IMG/VR virus record: IMGVR_UViG_3300047157_000151
Coordinates: 1 to 44,827 of that record
From: a virus
Length of the DNA stretch: 44,827 nucleotides
Strand: one strand, 5' to 3'
Shown here: positions 1 through 10,446 of the stretch, piece by piece
Layout of the letters: every line of letters starts with the position of its first letter
How positions within the stretch are numbered: position 1 is the stretch's first letter
Made by a program: the position numbers and the translations under genes
Notes under the pieces: generated by a model
The model's input: the letters and a program-made list of their open reading frames with translations, nothing else
Told to the model about the DNA's origin: nothing
Databases searched by the model: none

Positions 1-1
1 T

Positions 2-310
2 AAACATGGAATAAAAGATCCAGTATACATTGAATATGGAAGTAAAGCTTACGGAGATGTTTTAAAAATTATTGTAGGTAATAATAGAGTAGAGATAGCA
101 CGCCAATTAGGTATTAAAGAAATACCTTGTATAATTAAAAACTGTAAAGCAGATACCTATCACATTGAAGGACTTGTTTTAAATACAGATGAAGAAATTA
201 AAAAATATTTTCATCTTCCTGATCAATTACAAATAAGAAGAGATGAAGATAACAACATTGATCAGATTATGCCGCCGTGGTATATAAAGGTAATGAATGA
301 ATATGTTTAA
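2..310 (+). CDS. ParB-like nuclease-domain protein, C-terminal part (5' end outside window)
   Basis: An open frame runs from the window edge to TAA at 308-310 (102 residues visible). It contains the ParB/sulfiredoxin-fold signature: a KDPVYIEYG strand, then VGNNRVEIARQLGIKEIPCI, which matches the GxxRxxAAxxLG...IP core of ParB N-terminal domains. ParB-fold proteins bind DNA or CTP, and phage versions are often uncharacterised nuclease or regulatory proteins. No partner ParA is visible, so a partition role is not supported. The stop overlaps the ATG of the next gene at 303. The beginning of the gene is missing because the window starts inside it. Confidence 0.72.
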   Translation, partial: KHGIKDPVYIEYGSKAYGDVLKIIVGNNRVEIARQLGIKEIPCIIKNCKADTYHIEGLVLNTDEEIKKYFHLPDQLQIRRDEDNNIDQIMPPWYIKVMNEYV

Positions 311-500
311 AGATAATAAATATCAAGTAATCAAAGAGCGCTTTATCATATGAGCTAGCTAACTTTGCTTTAAATTATTTACTACTTAAAAGAGATGCAA
401 GTAGATTATATGTATGAACATAACATACACTCACAGTCCCCGATCCTTGGAACATGGACCGATCAACAGATACCTAATACATTCTCTTGTTATGGTGATT
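303..500 (+). pseudogene. 2OG-Fe(II) oxygenase-like gene, N-terminal remnant, frameshifted and truncated
   Basis: ATG at 303 overlaps the previous stop. After frame corrections near 350 and 410 the product reads MFKDNKYQVIKE, then ELANF...NYLLLKRDA, then SPILGTWTDQQIPNTFSCYGD. This resembles the start of the prolyl-hydroxylase-like oxygenases common in marine phages. Those enzymes need a later HxD...H iron site and a 2-oxoglutarate-binding Arg, and none of that region is present. The reading breaks off at the codons for CYGD (about 497) and the tail gene starts at 502. The family call is from recognition of the N-terminus only. Confidence 0.55.
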
Positions 501-501
501 T

Positions 502-2671
502 ATGCTACAAAAGATAGGATTTCAACCAGGTATCAATAAACAATTACAGACACCTACAGCAGAAGGTCAATGGGTTGATGTGATAATGTAAGATTTAGAT
601 ATGGTACACCTGAAAAAATAGGTGGTTGGAAACAATTAGGTGCTGACGAAACTTACAGGTGCAGCAAGAGGCTTACATCATTTTGTAAATAGTAAATCTA
701 GGAAAAATATTCAATCATAGGTACAAACAGAATTTTATATGCTTATTCAGGTGGTGTGTTTTATGACATACATCCTATTAAAACTACAACAACTTTACAA
801 ATGCATTTAGCACAACAAATGGATCAGCATTGTTACAATAACTTTTTCTGGTGATCATGGTATTCAAGCAAAAGATATTATTCTTTTAGATAATTTTACA
901 GCAATTACTAATTCTAATTTTCAGCATCAGATTTTGATGATAAAAAATTTATGGTAACAACTGTACCAACTCAACAACGATTACTATTACAATGCCATCA
1001 AATGAACAGGATCTGGTGCAACAACATCAGGTGGTATTAGAGTTCAACATTATTATAATGTAGGACCAGCAGAACAAGCACCAAGGTTTTGGTTGGTTTA
1101 GGATCTTGGGGTGGAAAGTATCAGGAGAAGCTACTACAACTTTAAATGGTGGTATTAATGCTGTAACAACAACTATTGTATTAACAGATGCATCTCAGTT
1201 TCCATCATCAGGTACAAACTTTATTCAAATAGGAACAGAAGAAATATCATACACAGGTATATCTGGTAATACTTTAACAGGTGTTACAAGAGCAGTTAGA
1301 AATACAACAGCAGCAGCTCACTAGTGATGGAGCAACAGTTACAAACTCTTCAGATTATGTTGCATGGGGTGAAGCAGCATCAGGTGATTTAGTTCTTGAT
1401 CCTGGTATGTGGTCATTAGATAATTTTGGTGACAAAGCTATTTGTTTAATTCATGAAGTGCAAGTATTTGAATGGGATTCAAATGCAACAAATGCAACAT
1501 CAACAAGAGCAACTATTATATCTGGTGCACCAACAGCATCAAGACATATGTTAGTATCTACACCTGATAGACACTTAGTATTTTTGGAACAGAAACAACT
1601 ATTGGAGACACATCAACACAAGATGATATGTTTATTAGATTCTCGGATCAAGAAGATATAAATACTTATACACCTACAGCAACCAATACAGCTGGTACAC
1701 AGAGACTGGCTGACGGATCACAGATCATGGGAGCAATTAGAGGTAGAGATGCAATTTATGTTTGGACAGATACTGCATTATTTACACAACGTTTTGTTGG
1801 TCAACCATTTACTTTTGGTTTTGCACAAGTTGGAACTAACTGTGGACTTGATTGGACAGAACGCATGTGTTGAAGTTGATGGTGCTGCTTATTGGATGTC
1901 AGAAAATGGTTTCTTTAGATACTGCTGGTAATTAGAATCATATTTGTTTAGTAGAAGATTTTGTTTTTGATGATATAAATTTACAATCTGGTAATCAATG
2001 ATATAATGCAGGATTAAATAATTTGTTTGGTGAAGTTACTTGGTTTTATCCAACAACAGGATCATCTGTTGTTAATAGACAAGTTACTTATAATTATTTT
2101 GATTCATCACCACAAAGACCTGTATGGACAGTTGGATCTTTAGCTAGAACAATGTGGGAAGATTCTGCTGTATTTGGTTTACCTCATGCAACAGAATATG
2201 ATGCAAGCACTGATACATCTTTTGATGTTGTAGGTAATACTGAAGGTAGAACAATATACTATGAACACGAAACAGGAACTGATCAAGTTAAAATGGTAGC
2301 AATTACAGCAATTACTGCTAATATTGAATCAGGAGATTTTGATATTACACAAAGAGTTGTCATCAAGGTCAACAAACAGGTATTGCAACATTTAAAGGAG
2401 ATGGTGAATTTCTTATGAAGATAAGAAGATTTATACCTGACTTTTTATCTCAAACAGGAATACACAAGTTACATTACAATTAAGAAATTATCCAAATATT
2501 CACAAGCAAGTTCACCACTTGGACCCTTTACAATTACATCATCTACTGACTAAAGTAGATACACGTGCAAGAGCTAGAGCTATTGCTTTAAAAGTAGCAA
2601 ATACAGCAACTAATCAAAGTTGGAAATTAGGAACTTTTAGATTAGATATACAACCAGACGGAAGAAGATAA
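502..2671 (+). CDS. Tail / packaged-DNA stabilisation-like structural protein (several frameshifts)
   Basis: ATG at 502 starts MLQKIGFQPGINKQ, followed in shifted frames by EGQWVD..NVRFRYGTPEKIGGWKQL. This opening is typical of podovirus-like tail or DNA-stabilisation proteins. Further pieces are an inserted beta-rich segment at 1126-1318 (TTTLNGGINAVTTTIVLTD...), a WMSENGFFRY region near 1890, and a C-terminus ending in RLDIQPDGRR and TAA at 2669-2671. About 720 residues are expected. At least six single-base shifts are needed, near 590, 650, 930-1000, 1320, 1595, 1855 and 2360-2500. Overall identity is preserved, so these look like sequencing errors. The exact virion position is inferred from family style. 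Confidence 0.7.
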
Positions 2672-2681
2672 TGGCAAAATA

Positions 2682-2865
2682 ATGGCAAAGATAACAGTAG
2701 TATTTACAAGACCAATAAAGAATACAGAATACACAACAAGATGCTGATTCTTTAGTTAGAGATTTAGACGGATTGATTGAAAAATTAAACTCAACTTTCC
2801 AACAAGATTTAAGAGATGAGCAATCAAGGTTTACTTGGTTCATGAGCAGTGGAAGTGAAGCATAA
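2682..2865 (+). CDS. Small virion-associated protein, one frameshift
   Basis: ATG at 2682 reads MAKITVVFTRPIKNTEYTT. After one shift near 2738 it continues QDADSLVRDLDGLIEKLNST and FQQDLRDEQSRFTWFMSSGSEA, with TAA at 2863-2865. About 60 residues, with a charged central helix likely to form a coiled coil. It lies between the stabilisation-like protein and a beta-rich structural protein and its stop overlaps the next ATG (TAATG). This spacing suggests co-translation with structural genes. No function is recognised. Confidence 0.6.
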
Positions 2866-3194
2866 TGGCTAATAGATATAAGAATGCACAGTTTGATTTA
2901 ACTACAACAGATGCTACAGATATTTATACTGTACCATCTGAGTCTAGAGCAATCATACAAAACATTCATACAGCTAATGTTGGATCAGGTAACGTTGAGA
3001 TTAAAGCTTTTGTATATGATACCTCTGCAGGTAGAGCTTATCAATTTGCAGAACACACTGTAAACTCAGGTAATTCTAAGTCTATATCTGATGGTACAAT
3101 TATATTAGAAGAAAGTGACAAGTTACAATTACAAGCAGCGACAGCTGATATATTTGAAGGCACAGTATCAATACTAGAATTTGATAGAACATAG
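2865..3194 (+). CDS. Beta-rich conserved virion protein
   Basis: Intact 109-residue frame starting MANRYKNAQFDLT, with alternating hydrophobic strands (AIIQNIHTANVG, VEIKAFVYDT, KLQLQAATAD, VSILEFDRT) and no signal peptide or membrane segment. The composition and position among tail genes suggest a small beta-sandwich head or tail structural protein, as found in marine phage genomes of this type. A GGAGGAAA sequence after its stop is the ribosome-binding site of the following gene. Function is inference; the coding call is secure because the frame is uninterrupted and overlaps the preceding stop by one base. Confidence 0.8.
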   Translation: MANRYKNAQFDLTTTDATDIYTVPSESRAIIQNIHTANVGSGNVEIKAFVYDTSAGRAYQFAEHTVNSGNSKSISDGTIILEESDKLQLQAATADIFEGTVSILEFDRT

Positions 3195-3202
3195 GAGGAA
3201 AA

Positions 3203-3372
3203 ATGCAAGTTATAAAACCAGAAAAGATAATAGAAAAAATAACTAACCTTAAAACAGGCGAGGAATATAAGGACGATAACGAATGGAAATCAAAAGGTAT
3301 ACCTGAGAAGACATTCGAAGAGATATAAAAGTTCTTATGCCAAGCCTTGATATTTTTGGAAAAACAAAATAA
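3203..3372 (+). CDS. Small conserved protein, one frameshift
   Basis: ATG at 3203 follows GGAGG by 5 bases. The frame gives MQVIKPEKIIEKITNLKTG and EEYKDDNEWKSKGIPEKT. A shift near 3310 then continues IRRDIKVLMPSLDIFGKTK with TAA at 3370-3372. About 57 residues. Without correction it stops at 3328 as a 41-residue product. No domain is recognised. The strong ribosome-binding site and position between two structural genes argue that it is real and belongs to the virion-assembly set. Confidence 0.6.
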
Positions 3373-3384
3373 GATAGATAAACT

Positions 3385-4425
3385 ATGGCAATTTCAAGAT
3401 CAGATATGAATAGACAACTCTACGATAAAGGTGGAATTATTACTTTAGATCAAGCTAAAGAAATGGCTCCTCCAGGAGAATCACTAGCTTATATTAATCC
3501 AGAAGAAGCTGCACTTTTAAAATCATTAGGTGGAGCAGGGGAAGATATTAATGGAACAGGAATTAAGTCATATTTCTTTAAGAAAATTTTTAAAAAAGCA
3601 AAGAATGCTGTAAAGAAAGTTATTAAAAGTCCTATAGGTAAAATAGGTTTAGGTGCTGCTCTTTTAGGAGGAATGGGTGGTTTTGGAGGCGGTGGCCTTG
3701 GAAAATTATTAGGTGGTATTAAAAATATGGGACTTGGAAAACAGTTAGGTCTTATTGGTGGTATATCAGGTATTGGTGGTTTATTAGCTGCTAAAGAAGA
3801 AGAGGAAGAACCAGATTTTTCAAATCTTGATAGAGGTGAAGGAATGAATTTTGATCAAATTCAAAGAGACATTGCAGCATATAGAGGTGGTGGACAAGAC
3901 GCATCACAAATGGCTGCTAAAGGATATAGATTTTTAACACCAAAAAGATTTGCACTTGCAGAAGGTGGAGACATAGAAGGTAGAAAAATGATGCTCGATA
4001 ATTTAGAAGTAGAAGTAATGCCAGATGAATCTGAAGAAAGAGCTATGCTAGATGCTATGATGAATGACATTGATGAAGTAATGCCTGAAGATAGAAAAAT
4101 GGAATTTTATAAATTAATAATACCTCAACTTAGAAGATCAGGTGAAATGTCTGATTCAGAATATAAGGGATTAATGGGTGAATTATTTGGTGAAGGTAAA
4201 GCTGAAGGAGGAATCATGAACCTTGGAGGTAATGAAATGGACCTTAGAGGTGGTGGTTTTGTACCATTAGGAGCTAAAGAAAAAGCAGATGATGTACCAG
4301 CAAGACTATCTAAAAATGAGTTTGTAATGACCGCTGATGCTGTTAGAGCAGCAGGTGGAGGAAGTGTTGATAAAGGCGCAGATAAGATGTATAGTATGAT
4401 GAAAAATTTGGAGTCTCAAGTATAA
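3385..4425 (+). CDS. Gly-rich virion-assembly / tail structural protein
   Basis: Intact 346-residue frame. Residues 1-60 are soluble. Residues 65-90 are Lys-rich (KKIFKKAKNAVKKVIK). Residues 92-140 are a Gly/Leu-rich, potentially membrane-active stretch (GLGAALLGGMGGFGGGGLG). The middle is acidic, and the C-terminus carries DDVPARLSKNEFVMTADAVR, a motif seen in many marine phage structural proteins. The hydrophobic Gly-rich centre could insert into membranes during ejection, but this is inference. ATG at 3385; its stop overlaps the next start (TAATG). Confidence 0.75.
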   Translation: MAISRSDMNRQLYDKGGIITLDQAKEMAPPGESLAYINPEEAALLKSLGGAGEDINGTGIKSYFFKKIFKKAKNAVKKVIKSPIGKIGLGAALLGGMGGFGGGGLGKLLGGIKNMGLGKQLGLIGGISGIGGLLAAKEEEEEPDFSNLDRGEGMNFDQIQRDIAAYRGGGQDASQMAAKGYRFLTPKRFALAEGGDIEGRKMMLDNLEVEVMPDESEERAMLDAMMNDIDEVMPEDRKMEFYKLIIPQLRRSGEMSDSEYKGLMGELFGEGKAEGGIMNLGGNEMDLRGGGFVPLGAKEKADDVPARLSKNEFVMTADAVRAAGGGSVDKGADKMYSMMKNLESQV

Positions 4426-5351
4426 TGGCAATAACAGAAACTAGATCATTACCCGCACAGTTTATAGAAGATCTTGGAAAAGATTATGCAAAACAATTAA
4501 CAGCAGCCACTGCTATTCCTGTTGATACTTCTAAGTTTGCACCAACAGTTGCAGGTCAAGATGTATTACAACAAAGAGCTGCAACATTAGCAGGTTCAGG
4601 TGTTGGATCTTTTCAACCATTTATAGATCAAGCAAAAGCACAAGGCAACAGCTGCTGGTCAAACAGTAGGAGATGTTGGAACTACATTAAGTGGTATTGC
4701 TGGTTTAACTGGAGCACCAACTTCAACTCAAATGCAACAGTACATGTCACCTTATCAATCACAAGTAATTGATACAACTCTATCAGAGTTTGATAGACAA
4801 AAAGCTATACAAGAAAAATCTATTGCAGATCAAGCAATTGCATCAGGAGCATTTGGTGGTGGTAGAGAAGGTGTACAAAGAGCAGAGTTTGCATCTCAAT
4901 CAGGAAGAGATAGAGCAGCACTTCAAGCACAATTATTACAACAAGGTTTTGGTCAAGCACAACAAGCTAGACAACAAGATATTCAAAACAGATTTGGTTT
5001 AGGACAAGCGCAATCTGGATTAGCACAACAACAATTAGGATTAGGTCAATTCCAATCTGGACTAGCGGGTCAAGTACCACAATTACAAAGAGCAGATATA
5101 TCTACACTAGGTCAAGTAGGTGCAGCACAACAAGCACAAGACAAGCTGAATTAGATGCAGCTAGACAAGGTGCAAGAACAGCGGCCTATGAACCATTAGA
5201 GAGATTAGGATTCTTTGGTCAAGGTGTAACTGGATTAATGGGTGGTTATCCTGCACAATACAATTTCCAATCAACACCACCAGCATCACCATTACAAACT
5301 GCATTAGGATTAGGTACAGGACTAGCAGGAATATTCGGAGCTGAAGCATGA
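4425..5351 (+). CDS. Gln/Ala-rich structural or internal virion protein, frameshifted
   Basis: ATG at 4425 reads MAITETRSLPAQFIEDLGKD. After a shift near 4645 it becomes TAAGQTVGDVGTTLSGIAGL and then the long Gln-rich helix QMQQYMSPYQSQVIDTTLSE. A second shift near 5140 leads to LDAARQGARTAAYEPLERLG and ends GTGLAGIFGAEA with TGA at 5349-5351. About 308 residues. It contains repeated GLGQxQSGLAQQQ units at 5003-5075. Extended Gln/Ala helices of this kind are typical of tail or internal ejection proteins. The stop overlaps the next ATG (5348). Confidence 0.7.
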
Positions 5352-6229
5352 TGAATCGTATTTTAAAACGACCTATGTTTAGAATGGGTGGTCGAATGAC
5401 GATGGTAATGTCTGTTAGACTGGATATGATGAATACGTATTTTAAAACTTTAGGTTAGGCTTTGCAAATTTACCTATGTTTAGAATAGAACACAAGCAGG
5501 GAATTTTTAGAAGTCTGAATTTATAAAACCTATTAAAATTTTAAGCTGATGATGATGGTATACATGAACCTTCAAATGTTCCAGAACACCTATAGGAAAA
5601 AAATAAGTGCTACTGGGGGAGAAACAGGTGAACAATCAGATCAAGAATTAATTAAAAGTTATATGGATATGTTTTCAGAAGCTATGGGTGAATCTGAAGA
5701 AGATGTATCAAGACAAAGATATTTAGAACTTGCAAAATTTGGTGCAAATCTTTTAGGTCAACCTGGTGGTGATTTAGTAGGATCTATCGGAAGAGCTGCT
5801 GCTCCAAGTATTCAAGGTTTAGCAGAAGGTGCAGCTAGAAAATCAGCGGGTGATAGAGAAATTAAATTAGCTGGACTTAAAACAGCCATAGCACAAATGG
5901 ATAATCCAACGGAAGAAAAAATAAAAACATTAGCAAGAATGGCTGGTGTAGAAGAAAAAGATGTAGCTAAAATGATGTTAGATACAGACGATGGTTCTGA
6001 TTTTGAATTAGAAATAAAAGCTTTAGAAGGAAGTGTCGGGGCAGAAAATGCTTTTAAAATTGCTGAACAAATTAGTGATGCTGGTTTAAAACTTTCACAA
6101 GTTAAACCAATACCAGTTGATAAAAAAGGTAAGCCAAAAGAAGGTGCCCCAGATGGTTATTACTATGATGAAGATGCAAATATTTACAAAGTTGAAAAAG
6201 GTAAACCTTCTATCCTAAAAACTAACTAG
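5348..6229 (+). CDS. Virion structural protein upstream of large internal protein, frameshifted N-terminus
   Basis: ATG at 5348 reads MMNRILKRPMFRMGGR. Shifts between about 5393 and 5560 disrupt the next 60 codons. From 5593 the frame is clean to TAA at 6227-6229, with GGETGEQSDQELIKSYMDMF, RYLELAKFGANLLGQPGGDL and a C-terminus KGKPKEGAPDGYYYDEDANI. The FRMGG opening resembles N-termini of marine phage structural proteins. The central Ala-rich helices (residues about 90-180 of the clean part) may be coiled. It precedes the 1402-residue protein by 8 bases, so both are probably co-expressed and packaged. Confidence 0.65.
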
Positions 6230-6237
6230 GAGATTTT

Positions 6238-9200
6238 ATGGCTGTTGTTTTCGAACAAGGAGAATCTTTCGCAGATCTTCAAAAGAAAAATACCATACAA
6301 AATGAAGATGAAGATGTAGGTTTTTTTGAATCTGCATTAGCAGGTGTTGCTACAGGTTTATGGAATATACCTAAAGGTTTTGTATCATTAGGTGCTGAAC
6401 TATTTGATTTAGTTGGTGACACTGATACAGCTAGAGGTGTTGAAGAATGGTTTGATGATGTCAATCCATTTGATGATGAAGCAGAAGCTAGAACCATTGG
6501 AAAAATCACACAAGCAATAACACAAATCGCACCATTAGCAGTTTCTGGTTTTGCACTTGGTGCAAAAGCAGGTCAGAAAGTATCTAGAAGTTTAGCTAAA
6601 AGAGCACTGGCTTCAAGAAATACTCAACTAGATAAGTTAGTAAATATGGATGCAACACGTATTGCTAAAAGAGCATTAGCTGCAAAGAGAGCTGGTAAAA
6701 GTTTTAGTCTAGCTAATACAGGTAGAAAGATTATGGGTAAAACCAGTGGTGGTATTATTGGTGGTGGTATCGGAGAAGCTATTGTTGCTGATGAAGATAT
6801 TGGAACACTAGCTGATATTGCAAAAGGCACATCATTAGAACCCTATGCTTTAACTATGATGGATAAAAGCACGGATAAAGAAGGTAGAGATGAAGCATTT
6901 AGAAGATTAAAGAATAGATTAAAGTTTGGAACAGAAGGTGCATTATTTAATTTAGCTTTAATAGGTGCAGGTAAAGGAGTTCAAAAAATAAGAAAAGTTG
7001 ATCCAGAAGGTGTTAATGAATATGCTCCAGGATTTATTGCAAGAGCAGTTCAAAAAGTTAGATTAGGATTATCTCCTCAAGGTGGAGGAAGTAGGTTTAC
7101 ATTAGAAACTTTAAAAGGATCGGACGATACAATTAAAGCAATAGAGTTTGCGACTTTAGAATCTGCAAAAGAAGTAGATAAGTTAAGTAAAGAAATGATT
7201 GATCCTATAAATAATTTTTTACAAAAACAATCTGTTGATAAAAAATTTACACCTGTTACTCAAAGCAAAGTTTTAGAAACCATACAAAATTCTTTGGAAG
7301 GTAAAGTAAATAAAAAATTTGTTGGTCCAATGCCAGAAAATAAAAAAGATTTATTACTAAGAGGAGATAGAGCAGAACAAGCTTTAGCTAAAATTAAAAT
7401 TAGTAAGGGACAACAACAGTTATTATCTAAAGTTCCTGAAATACAAAATTCAATAAAACTTATTGATGATGAATTAAAAGAAATAAGATTAGCTTCAACC
7501 GATAGATTAGATCAATTAAATAATTTACCTAGAAGACAAAAATTAATTAAAGATAGGGCTGTATTAAGTAATCAGTTAAAATCTATTAATCAAAATTTAG
7601 TAGGTTCAACAAGAATAAAAAGAAATATCTTTAAAAGAAGTGATTATCAAATTAACGAATCTCTAAAACGTTTAACCAATACTATGGCTGATGCTGGTAT
7701 TGATAGTAAAACAATTGATAAATTAAAAGACAGTGTTATTAACATGCGTCTTGGAATTGATAATCTATCGGGTGTTCTTATGCAGGGAGGAAAACTTACT
7801 GATGATCAGTTTAAAACTTTTGGTGGTGAGATAGGTGGCTATATAAATTATAGATTTAAAGCGTTTGATAAATTACCTCTTTTACAGAAATATAAAGTAA
7901 CTAGTCAAATTAGAAAAAAATCTTTTGATTCATTAAAAGCAGATAAATTTAAAGCTTATGCTTTAGATGAAAATAATTATTTTACAGCGGGCCCTAACAA
8001 AGGCAAATTAATTCCTGTAAAAGATGATGTTTTTAATGAAGGAATTAATAAACAACTAGATGATTTTATACAAAAACAAGGATTAGATGTTGAAGATGTT
8101 ATGAACTCTAATTTTAAAAATGGTGTTCAATCAGTAACAGAAAAAGCTGCAACAAAAGCAGAGATAGAAGCAGTATCTTTAAGTCCAGATATCTTAACAA
8201 AAAGAATAGCCGAGCCATGGCAGAGAGAATTATTGGGTGTTGTTAAAGATCCTACATATACATTTCATGCAACTACAAGTAGACAAGCGAGACTAGCTTT
8301 TGGTTTAAAATATATGGATGATTTAAATAAAGCATTTAGTTCAGGGCCAAGTAAAAAAATATTTAGTGGAGCTGATGATTTAGTAAAATCAGGAGAGGCT
8401 AGAAATATAAATGAAGCAGAACAAATATTAAGTGATCCAAATAAATTTAAAAAAGTCGAAGTTGAAACAAGACCAGAGTTAAGTGGTATGTCTGCATTAG
8501 AAGGTAAATATGTTAGAGCACCAGAATATGATGCAATGTTTGATGTAACTAGCAACTGGTTAAATAATACAGATATTGGAGCTGCATACAGATACATGCT
8601 TTTAGTCCCTAAAGGTGCATCTCAAGTTGCTAAAACAATTCTATCTCCAATAACACACGTAAGAAACTTTATAAGTGCTGGAGCATTTGCAGCTGCAAAT
8701 GGTGCAATACTTCCAAACCTAACAGATATACAAACACTAGCTCCTAAAGCTTTAGGAGGTAAAGGTGTTTTAGGTGATGCTTATAAATTAACTGCGGGAA
8801 GAGTTTTTGGAACTTTACCTGAAGAAAAAGCAAGACAATTTGCAAGGTATCAAAGACTAGGTATTGTTGGAACACAGGTTGAAGCAGGGGAGATAGCAAG
8901 ATTAACTAGAGATATTGCAGGTGGAGCATCAGGTGCAAAAGCATTAGATAAACTAGAAAAATTACCAACTGGTCTTAGAAAAACTTTTGATAAACTTCAA
9001 GAAGCATATATTGCTGAGGATGATTTTTGGAAAATTACTACATTTGAATTAGAGAGAAATAGACACTCTAGTATTTTAACTCAACTAGGTATTAATAAAG
9101 CTAACTATAAATCTGTACTAGAAGAAAATTCACCTAAAGGAAATTATTTTAGAAATAAAATTGCAAGAAAAGAAATAGCAGAAGAATCTTATGAAGGATT

Positions 9201-10446
9201 TTTAGATGAGTTATCAGCAAACATTGTAAGAAATCAAGTACCTAACTATGAGTATATTGGTCGAACGGCTAAAGCTTTAAGACAATCTCCATTTGGAAAC
9301 TTTATAGCATTTCCATTAGAAATTATGAGAACAGGTAATAATATAATTACTCAATCAATAGATGAAATTACTAGTGGTATTCCAGAAATAAAAGCTTTAG
9401 GTTTAAGACGATTGTTTGGTTTTGGTACAACAGTTGGTGGTATTCCGTATGGATTATCAGAAGTATTTAAAGCAAAGAATGATGTATCCGATGAAGAAAT
9501 GAAAGCACTAAGAAGATTTGTACCTGAGTGGTCAAAAAATTCTACTCTTCTTCCAACAGGAAGAGATGAAAAAGGTAATCTAAAATACATAGATTTTAGT
9601 TATTCAAATGCATATGATTTTTTAACAAGACCTTACAGAGCAGTTACTAATGCTTTAGCACAAACAGATGGATCTAATGAATCTTTAAAAGAAGCTTTAG
9701 CAAAAGGTATGGGTGATGGCATGACTGAATTAATGGACCCATTTGCTAGTGAATCTATATTTATAGAAGGTTTAATTGATAGTACAATTAGAAGAGGCAT
9801 AGGTAAAGATGGTAGAAGAGTATGGTCTCAGGCTGATGATCCTATGGTTAAAATTGGAAAAGGAGTTTTACATATTGGTGAAACACTAACACCTGGATCA
9901 ATATCTCAATTAAAAAGATTAGGTCAAGCAGCTACAGGAAAGACAGATAAGTATGGTAACCTTCATAATTTAAGTGATGAACTACCAGGTCTTTTTGGTT
10001 TTAGATCTGTTAACTCTGATCCTTCTAGAGCATTAACATTTATGACAACTTCATTTGTAAGAGATTTAAAAAATGCAGATAACTTATTAAGTGCTCCATT
10101 ATTAAGAGGCGGAAGAGTAACTAAAGAAGATATTATTAATGGATATAAATATTCTCAAGCTCAAAGATTTTCAACCCTAAAAGAAATGTATAAAAATATA
10201 GATGCTGCTAGAACTTTAGGTATTTCAAATGCAGTGTTGACTAGAAAAGTTAAAAGAAAAGGTGTTAAGAAAGAAGTCTTTGATCAATTGATGAGAGGTA
10301 AGTTTACACCAACTAGACCAAGTGATTTCTTTATTAAAAGACTTGGTGAAATTACTAGAGATTTAATGATAAACAAAATTAAAAGTTTGGGCGGTGTGAT
10401 AGGTCTATCCTATCGGGTTTCTATTGTAGCGGGGGTTACAATATAA
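6238..10446 (+). CDS. Very large internal virion / DNA-ejection-like protein (1402 aa)
   Basis: Uninterrupted 4.2-kb frame with an AGGAG site just before ATG 6238. The N-terminus is acidic, with a hydrophobic stretch at residues 30-60 (FESALAGVATGLWNIPKGFV) and another at 92-110. Long Lys-rich helices fill 250-700. Near residue 800 there is a conserved THVRNFISAGAFAAANGAIL segment. The C-terminal third has Gly/Arg-rich loops. Size, position just before lysis genes and mixed helical/membrane-active character match the T7 gp16 class of ejection proteins or large polyvalent phage proteins. No transglycosylase catalytic motif was identified with confidence. The last 15 residues (GLSYRVSIVAGVTI) look unlike the rest and may follow a frameshift. 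Confidence 0.75.
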   Translation: MAVVFEQGESFADLQKKNTIQNEDEDVGFFESALAGVATGLWNIPKGFVSLGAELFDLVGDTDTARGVEEWFDDVNPFDDEAEARTIGKITQAITQIAPLAVSGFALGAKAGQKVSRSLAKRALASRNTQLDKLVNMDATRIAKRALAAKRAGKSFSLANTGRKIMGKTSGGIIGGGIGEAIVADEDIGTLADIAKGTSLEPYALTMMDKSTDKEGRDEAFRRLKNRLKFGTEGALFNLALIGAGKGVQKIRKVDPEGVNEYAPGFIARAVQKVRLGLSPQGGGSRFTLETLKGSDDTIKAIEFATLESAKEVDKLSKEMIDPINNFLQKQSVDKKFTPVTQSKVLETIQNSLEGKVNKKFVGPMPENKKDLLLRGDRAEQALAKIKISKGQQQLLSKVPEIQNSIKLIDDELKEIRLASTDRLDQLNNLPRRQKLIKDRAVLSNQLKSINQNLVGSTRIKRNIFKRSDYQINESLKRLTNTMADAGIDSKTIDKLKDSVINMRLGIDNLSGVLMQGGKLTDDQFKTFGGEIGGYINYRFKAFDKLPLLQKYKVTSQIRKKSFDSLKADKFKAYALDENNYFTAGPNKGKLIPVKDDVFNEGINKQLDDFIQKQGLDVEDVMNSNFKNGVQSVTEKAATKAEIEAVSLSPDILTKRIAEPWQRELLGVVKDPTYTFHATTSRQARLAFGLKYMDDLNKAFSSGPSKKIFSGADDLVKSGEARNINEAEQILSDPNKFKKVEVETRPELSGMSALEGKYVRAPEYDAMFDVTSNWLNNTDIGAAYRYMLLVPKGASQVAKTILSPITHVRNFISAGAFAAANGAILPNLTDIQTLAPKALGGKGVLGDAYKLTAGRVFGTLPEEKARQFARYQRLGIVGTQVEAGEIARLTRDIAGGASGAKALDKLEKLPTGLRKTFDKLQEAYIAEDDFWKITTFELERNRHSSILTQLGINKANYKSVLEENSPKGNYFRNKIARKEIAEESYEGFLDELSANIVRNQVPNYEYIGRTAKALRQSPFGNFIAFPLEIMRTGNNIITQSIDEITSGIPEIKALGLRRLFGFGTTVGGIPYGLSEVFKAKNDVSDEEMKALRRFVPEWSKNSTLLPTGRDEKGNLKYIDFSYSNAYDFLTRPYRAVTNALAQTDGSNESLKEALAKGMGDGMTELMDPFASESIFIEGLIDSTIRRGIGKDGRRVWSQADDPMVKIGKGVLHIGETLTPGSISQLKRLGQAATGKTDKYGNLHNLSDELPGLFGFRSVNSDPSRALTFMTTSFVRDLKNADNLLSAPLLRGGRVTKEDIINGYKYSQAQRFSTLKEMYKNIDAARTLGISNAVLTRKVKRKGVKKEVFDQLMRGKFTPTRPSDFFIKRLGEITRDLMINKIKSLGGVIGLSYRVSIVAGVTI

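Noticed and set aside
1-310. Plasmid-type partition system (ParAB) implying a phage-plasmid
   Set aside because: Only a ParB-fold domain is visible, with no ParA ATPase and no centromere-like repeats beside it.
4769-5002. 77-codon frame inside the Gln-rich structural gene
   Set aside because: A frame shadow of Gln/Ala codons, with no ribosome-binding site and basic, biased composition.
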